From NCBI GenBank assembly GCA_021209875.1, contig JAGYVD010000002.1:1922001-1986000 (forward strand): a stretch of DNA of 64,000 nt, given 5' to 3'. The translations under genes and the position numbers were made by a program. Positions within the stretch are counted from its first letter, which is position 1. Each line of letters begins with the position of its first letter. The stretch is from Rosellinia necatrix (Eukaryota > Ascomycota > Sordariomycetes > Xylariales > Xylariaceae). The notes beneath the pieces are model-generated. The model saw only the letters and a list, made by a program, of their open reading frames with translations. It was not told the DNA's origin and searched no databases. Below, piece by piece: positions 59,934 to 64,000 of this stretch.

Positions 59934-60771
59934 TGCCAGGGGCCCTAGAGCCAGATACGGAAATAATACGAACAATTACCTCATCAGCCATGGAGTCAGT
60001 TAACGTATTGGGTTTTGAAGAATACTCAGCTAATTGTTGAGTTGTCCTGAGTTGAGGAATGTATCTGATGCTCCAGTTGCAGAAACCCTGACACCTATCC
60101 TTCATTATGGGGTTGGTTGGGTCTTTTTCGCTCTGCCAAACAAGATTTACAGAGGCAAGAAGCGCTTATCAATACGAAAAGTACTCGTGTGGTTTATTCT
60201 TTCGTTTCATGTCATATTTTGGCTTCCTATTTGCTTTCATACTCTCAGTTTTGAAACAAGTTAATGGTGAGTGGAAAGAGAGCCACCCCCACTCCCCAAT
60301 TTTCCGATGAGGCAATACTAATTGAACGATAGATTGTCAACGGGGATTTTACCTGCTCAGACATATGTTGGTGGCCAGTGTAAATGGTCTGATATGGTAT
60401 TAGTCAGGGGAGAAAAAAAAAGATTCTTGTACACTATAAGAGACGGGGTATGGTCCTGTATATGGAAGCTAGGGAGGCATGTTCAAGTGACCAGTGTTCG
60501 TTCGAATGGGCTTACTAAAATAGTGTAGCACGCAAAATCCGATTACGGTTCCACAACATATCAATTCGGGTCGTGATGTGATATGACAATCCCCGAAATC
60601 TTTCTATCTTTGCTGGGATGAAAAGCCAAGTTTATGGCGTTTAGTGCTCTTCTAGGTTCGGATGATTGATTGGGTATGGCTGTACTATGCTGTCCTGTAC
60701 TAATTGCTCTTCCTCTTCTACACCCCGCACTGCAACTGTCACCACTGTTTTCTCTAACCCTAGCCTCCTGC
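59934..60771. other. Convergent intergenic region
   Basis: Two genes end tail to tail here. Short open frames occur on the plus strand (60034-60528), with no recognisable product. Confidence 0.65.
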
Positions 60772-63023
60772 CTACTTCCCACTCATGATGTTTTTCTCCA
60801 TCATCTTGACGGCGCCGCGAACCTTGGGGCAGTAATGGCGGCGAAGGATCTCGCCCTCCCAGACGGTGGCGGCGAAGGGGTTGCTGCCCTCCTCGGAGGG
60901 CGCGAGGGGATTGAAGACGCCGTCGCCCTTGCGCTCCTCGGTGTTCCAGAGGGCGGCGATCTTGCGGCCGTGGGTGTTGCCGACGTCGGCGAGCAGGGCG
61001 AGCAGGGCCTGGGCGCTCTTCTCGGGCACGTGCAGGGACGCCGACATGAGCTGCTTGGCGAAGGCGGCGAGCCGCAGGGGCGGCGTGGACCGGATGTTCC
61101 ACGGCGGCAGCAGCACGGCCGTGAGGCACCGGATCAGCAGCACCGTCGTCGTCTGCAGGTTCACCTTGTTCCCGCGCGTCTCCCCGCGCCGCACGGCGGC
61201 GGCGGTGGCGGCCGACGACCCCGCGGACGCGTCGGGGTCCGGGAGGTGGAGGGACCGCGCGCCGAGCTCGAGGTCGGCGTTCTGCGAGATCGGGAGCAGC
61301 GTCTGCCAGAGGTGCGTGGTGAAGAAGGAGAGGTCGAGGTGCAGCGCCTCCTTGGCACCGTGCGCGTCCTGGCCCGCCAGGAGGGCGAAGGCCGTCGCCG
61401 TGCAGAGAAGGGCCTCGCGCGTCGGGTTGCGCGTGGATCCTTCCTCGTCCTCTTCGTCGTCTTCTGCTGCCGCGGCTTCGGGGCCTTCGCCGGCGCTCTC
61501 GTCTGCACTGCTGTATCGGATCAGGTCCTTTAGCGCTTCGAGAAGATCGCCGAAAAACTGTTGGTTGATAAGATGGCTGTATTTTGCGAGACCCTGTTTC
61601 CGTTAGCTACGTCCGCCAGCATACCAGGGTTTTGGTTTCGTACCTCCAGCACTGCGCCCATGAGATGAGGCGTTCTTAACTTTAGAACCCTAAAGTATGT
61701 GGCAAATACCGCCTTTAGACACTCGGATTGCATCCTATCTCGCTCTTCATGAACGACATTGGCGTCTGCTCGTTCCATGTCTTTCTGTAAAGCTCTTTCC
61801 TCCTTGAGCCTAATAATGAGTCAGTCATAAAATTTGTTAAGAAAAGCTAGGGGGTATTTGCAAGGGTATTTCGAAGCGAAACACCCGCTCTTCTGTCTCC
61901 AGATCATGTACGGGGTGGAGATATGTAGAGAAGCTGCTTACTGTTTCCGTTCTCGTTTTGTCCGAAAAGCCTTCTTCTGTTTTTTGCGGCTTTCCATCGG
62001 CAAATCGACCGAATCGTTCGATGCCTTGCCTGAGAACTCTGAGAGGAGCCTGAGGTGGAGGAAGAGATTTAAAACTTTCTCGTGGATGAAGTAATCTTTC
62101 GATTTCATCATCCTACAAAGGGTTGAGACAGCTTCAAAAGAGGGGCGGCCCTCGTCGTCCTCTGTAAATAATGTGATGAGAGCCGTGGCCGCCTTCTCAA
62201 AGTCCTTATCTGTTCGGCGCGAGCTCAGCTTCCAGACGAGGATATTGATGAGATCAGACCGGAAATTAAAATGAGGGTGAGTCGTCAAAAGGGACGAGGC
62301 ACAAGTTATCGCGATGCTCGCAATGGCATCCGCACCGGCTTCACCCCTTCGAGCCTTCGCATACCGGGCGAGCTCTTTCACGTAAGCTTGGTAACCAGAA
62401 ACCAACGCTTGCTCAAAAGCCTGTATTGCCCTGACTTCCTTGCTCAGCTTTTCGCCCCTTGCGCCGCCTTCAATCACAGGCCGTATCCGGTATCCCGGGA
62501 TAAGATCCTTGTAAATAGCCATTCTCGTGACCAGCGAGAGTGTGATGATGGCGGGAATTTTGGATTCGCCGATCTTGGTCAAGGCCTTGAACGCTGCCGC
62601 GTTTTCGTAAGGCTCCTCGTTGAGAACCGAGGCTAATTTTGCCAATTCCTCTTTGGCGCTGCGGATTTTCTCCTTCACAGGGATTGGGGGTTCTTCCTGT
62701 GGTTTTTGCTCCTCGGCCTCCTCCTCCTCCTCCTCTGCTCCCGAACCATCTCCTTCATTCTCCAACCAGTCGTCGTCGCTTTCCTTCAGATCCTCGGCCG
62801 TGGTGACCATGGCTTGGACGCGCCCATCTCGCTTTACTGGTAACCTGGTACTCTCTTTCACCTTTTTTTTATCCTTTCGCGCTTTGTATTGATCTTCAAG
62901 AAGATCCCATTTCGCGGCATTCTGGAAAAAGGACCTCTGAATCTTTGCATTTGATTGTGAGTCACCCTCATCCTCTGACTGAGGGGGCGTCAATTTCCTC
63001 TTTTTGTTCGGTCTCGAAGCCAT
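60772..63023 (-). CDS. NOC3: Nucleolar complex protein NOC3
   Basis: 60S ribosomal subunit maturation factor of the CBF/Mak21 family, working with NOC2 in the nucleolus and also linked to DNA replication licensing in yeast. Three exons, 63023-61942, 61809-61644 and 61593-60772, give 689 aa. The N-terminus is basic with a bipartite-like signal (RPNKKRKLTPP). A Glu-rich stretch (about residues 98-115) follows, then the NOC3 N-terminal domain (KEKIRSAKEELAKLASVLNEEPYEN), the DLIPGYRIRP motif typical of NOC3, and the C-terminal CBF domain (HLMGAVLEGLAKYSHLINQQFFGDL ... YCPKVRGAVKMM). The last exon is strongly GC-rich relative to the first. The start is the first ATG, 453 bases from NIP7 in the opposite direction. 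Confidence 0.92.
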
Positions 63024-63476
63024 TTCCTAGATATGTATAAGGTGGTGGTAGAGATATATATGTTGTTCGGCCTGACCGCCGAGAGTTGGACCTGAAAAGG
63101 TGCCGGGCAGGGTAGACTCGGGTGTAGATACAGCCAGAGCCCTGCAGACTGAAGATTTCCCAAATACAGCGAAGGGTCCAGTCCGATAAGCCCCACTTAG
63201 ATGACTGGAGCACGACGATAAAGTATATGCGGCCAATCGGATTGATTCCTTTTTCCCCTGCGCCAAAATTTCCAAAGGAAAGTTGCAGAGCAAAACCAAG
63301 CAGCAGCACCAGCACCAGCACCAGCATCGCATCTCAACCGACACCCCGCCATTGATTGATTAATCTTGTCGCGACGCCAACCCTCAGTCACAAATTGTAT
63401 ACATAACACTTACTTCGTCGCCACCTCACCATTTGTGCAATTAAAGCCGACTATTGTCCATTTATCTACAGACAAA
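63024..63476. promoter_or_regulatory. Shared divergent promoter of NOC3 and NIP7
   Basis: A 453-base spacer lies between two start codons pointing apart, both for 60S assembly factors. It carries an AGCACC/CAGCAG repeat near 63300-63326 and no open gene. A common control element is plausible, but I see no defined RRPE or PAC site with certainty. Confidence 0.6.
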
Positions 63477-64000
63477 ATGAGACCATTAACAGAGCAAGAG
63501 ACGGTAAGTGTCGGGGATCGCAGAGCTTCTTTCTTGGTGTATAGGTCGAATGAAGCCAACCAGCTGACCCTCTCTCACATGTAGAAAATCCTCTTCGAAA
63601 AGCTCGCCAACTACACGACAGATTTGAAGCCTCTAATTGCGCCTCTAAGCGATGCCCCCGATGCCGACCGTTACGTGTTTCGATTAATTAAGGACCGTGT
63701 ATGATTGATTGATGCCCGCCCAGCGAACTACCCGGGCCATCCTGAACTGTCGCTGATATCAATCCTTTTAGGTCTACTATGTTCTTCTTTCGATCGCAAA
63801 CCGTACGACTACCTTTGAATAGCCCCACACTCTCAACATACCTTCGACTCATTAGGTAGAAAGCGGCTTACATGCGAGTTCTATAGTTGCTACTTCGATC
63901 GCTCGGGATAATCTAGCTTCGGTGGGCATTTGTCTAGGTAGGGCACTTCTTCGACGAGGCCACAGCTCGATAACGACCGTGTGGACTGACCGATGTTCTA
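63477..64000 (+). CDS. NIP7: 60S ribosome biogenesis protein NIP7, cut by window edge
   Basis: Small pre-60S and rRNA-processing factor with an N-terminal alpha-beta domain and a C-terminal PUA domain. The first four exons are visible: 63477-63503 (MRPLTEQET), 63585-63698, 63772-63802 and 63887-63937. They read KILFEKLANYTTDLKPLIAPL, RYVFRLIKDRVYYVLLSIANL and ATSIARDNLASVGICLG, the highly conserved NIP7 N-terminus; the start is therefore certain. The intron after 63937 runs to the window edge, so the PUA domain lies outside. The many tiny exons are unusual for such a short protein. Transcribed divergently from NOC3. Confidence 0.92.

Noticed and set aside
60670..61533. 287-codon plus-strand frame antisense to NOC3
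   Set aside because: Arises from the GC-rich last exon of NOC3; starts at a non-conserved codon and has no recognisable domain.

Overview
The window is nuclear DNA from a filamentous ascomycete (Pezizomycotina; the gene content and intron style suggest a Sordariomycete-type genome, but this is inference). The evidence is many short GT-AG introns (about 50-200 bases), monocistronic genes on both strands, and intergenic DNA full of low-order ACCT/AGGT repeats and microsatellites. I rebuilt every gene model by hand from reading frames and splice sites. Where exon coordinates are given, the exon lengths add up to an uninterrupted reading frame, except where a break is stated.

Layout. 1-9.2 kb: a cut-off aspartokinase (HOM3), a nitrilase-family amidohydrolase and O-acetylhomoserine sulfhydrylase (MET17/cysD); the first and last belong to the aspartate-to-methionine route. 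10-11.2 kb: a DsbA-fold/kappa-GST-like protein. 11.6-17.1 kb: a CorA-like membrane protein and the catalytic subunit of cAMP-dependent protein kinase, followed by a 3 kb gene-free stretch. 20.1-26.5 kb: an L-type lectin cargo receptor (Emp46/47 type), an LMBR1-domain membrane protein and a Ser/Thr-rich GPI-anchored-type surface protein. 28.4-31.9 kb: an accessory-looking island with an orphan ORF, a broken phosphotransferase (APH family) and an AT-rich relic. 32-34.6 kb: the TORC2 subunit SIN1/AVO1. 35.4-37.6 kb: an SLC6-type sodium symporter interrupted by a single in-frame TAG. 39.2-42.5 kb: a PRCC-domain protein and a conserved-looking protein of unknown function. 46.5-54.3 kb: a giant ubiquitin-specific protease (about 2,505 aa). 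55.5-56.5 kb: an AT-rich block. 57-60 kb: RNase P/MRP subunit POP3 and a disordered hypothetical protein. 60.8-64 kb: NOC3 and NIP7, two ribosome-biogenesis genes transcribed divergently from a 453-base spacer; NIP7 runs off the right edge.

Most genes are conserved housekeeping or signalling genes with no sign of clustering into a biosynthetic or defence system. The points most worth a second look are the TAG codon in the otherwise intact SLC6 gene, the decayed phosphotransferase island, the AT-rich block with an 11-base direct repeat, and the dispersed CCTAGGTAGG-type intergenic motif. I recognised no tRNA, rRNA, CRISPR array or intact transposon.
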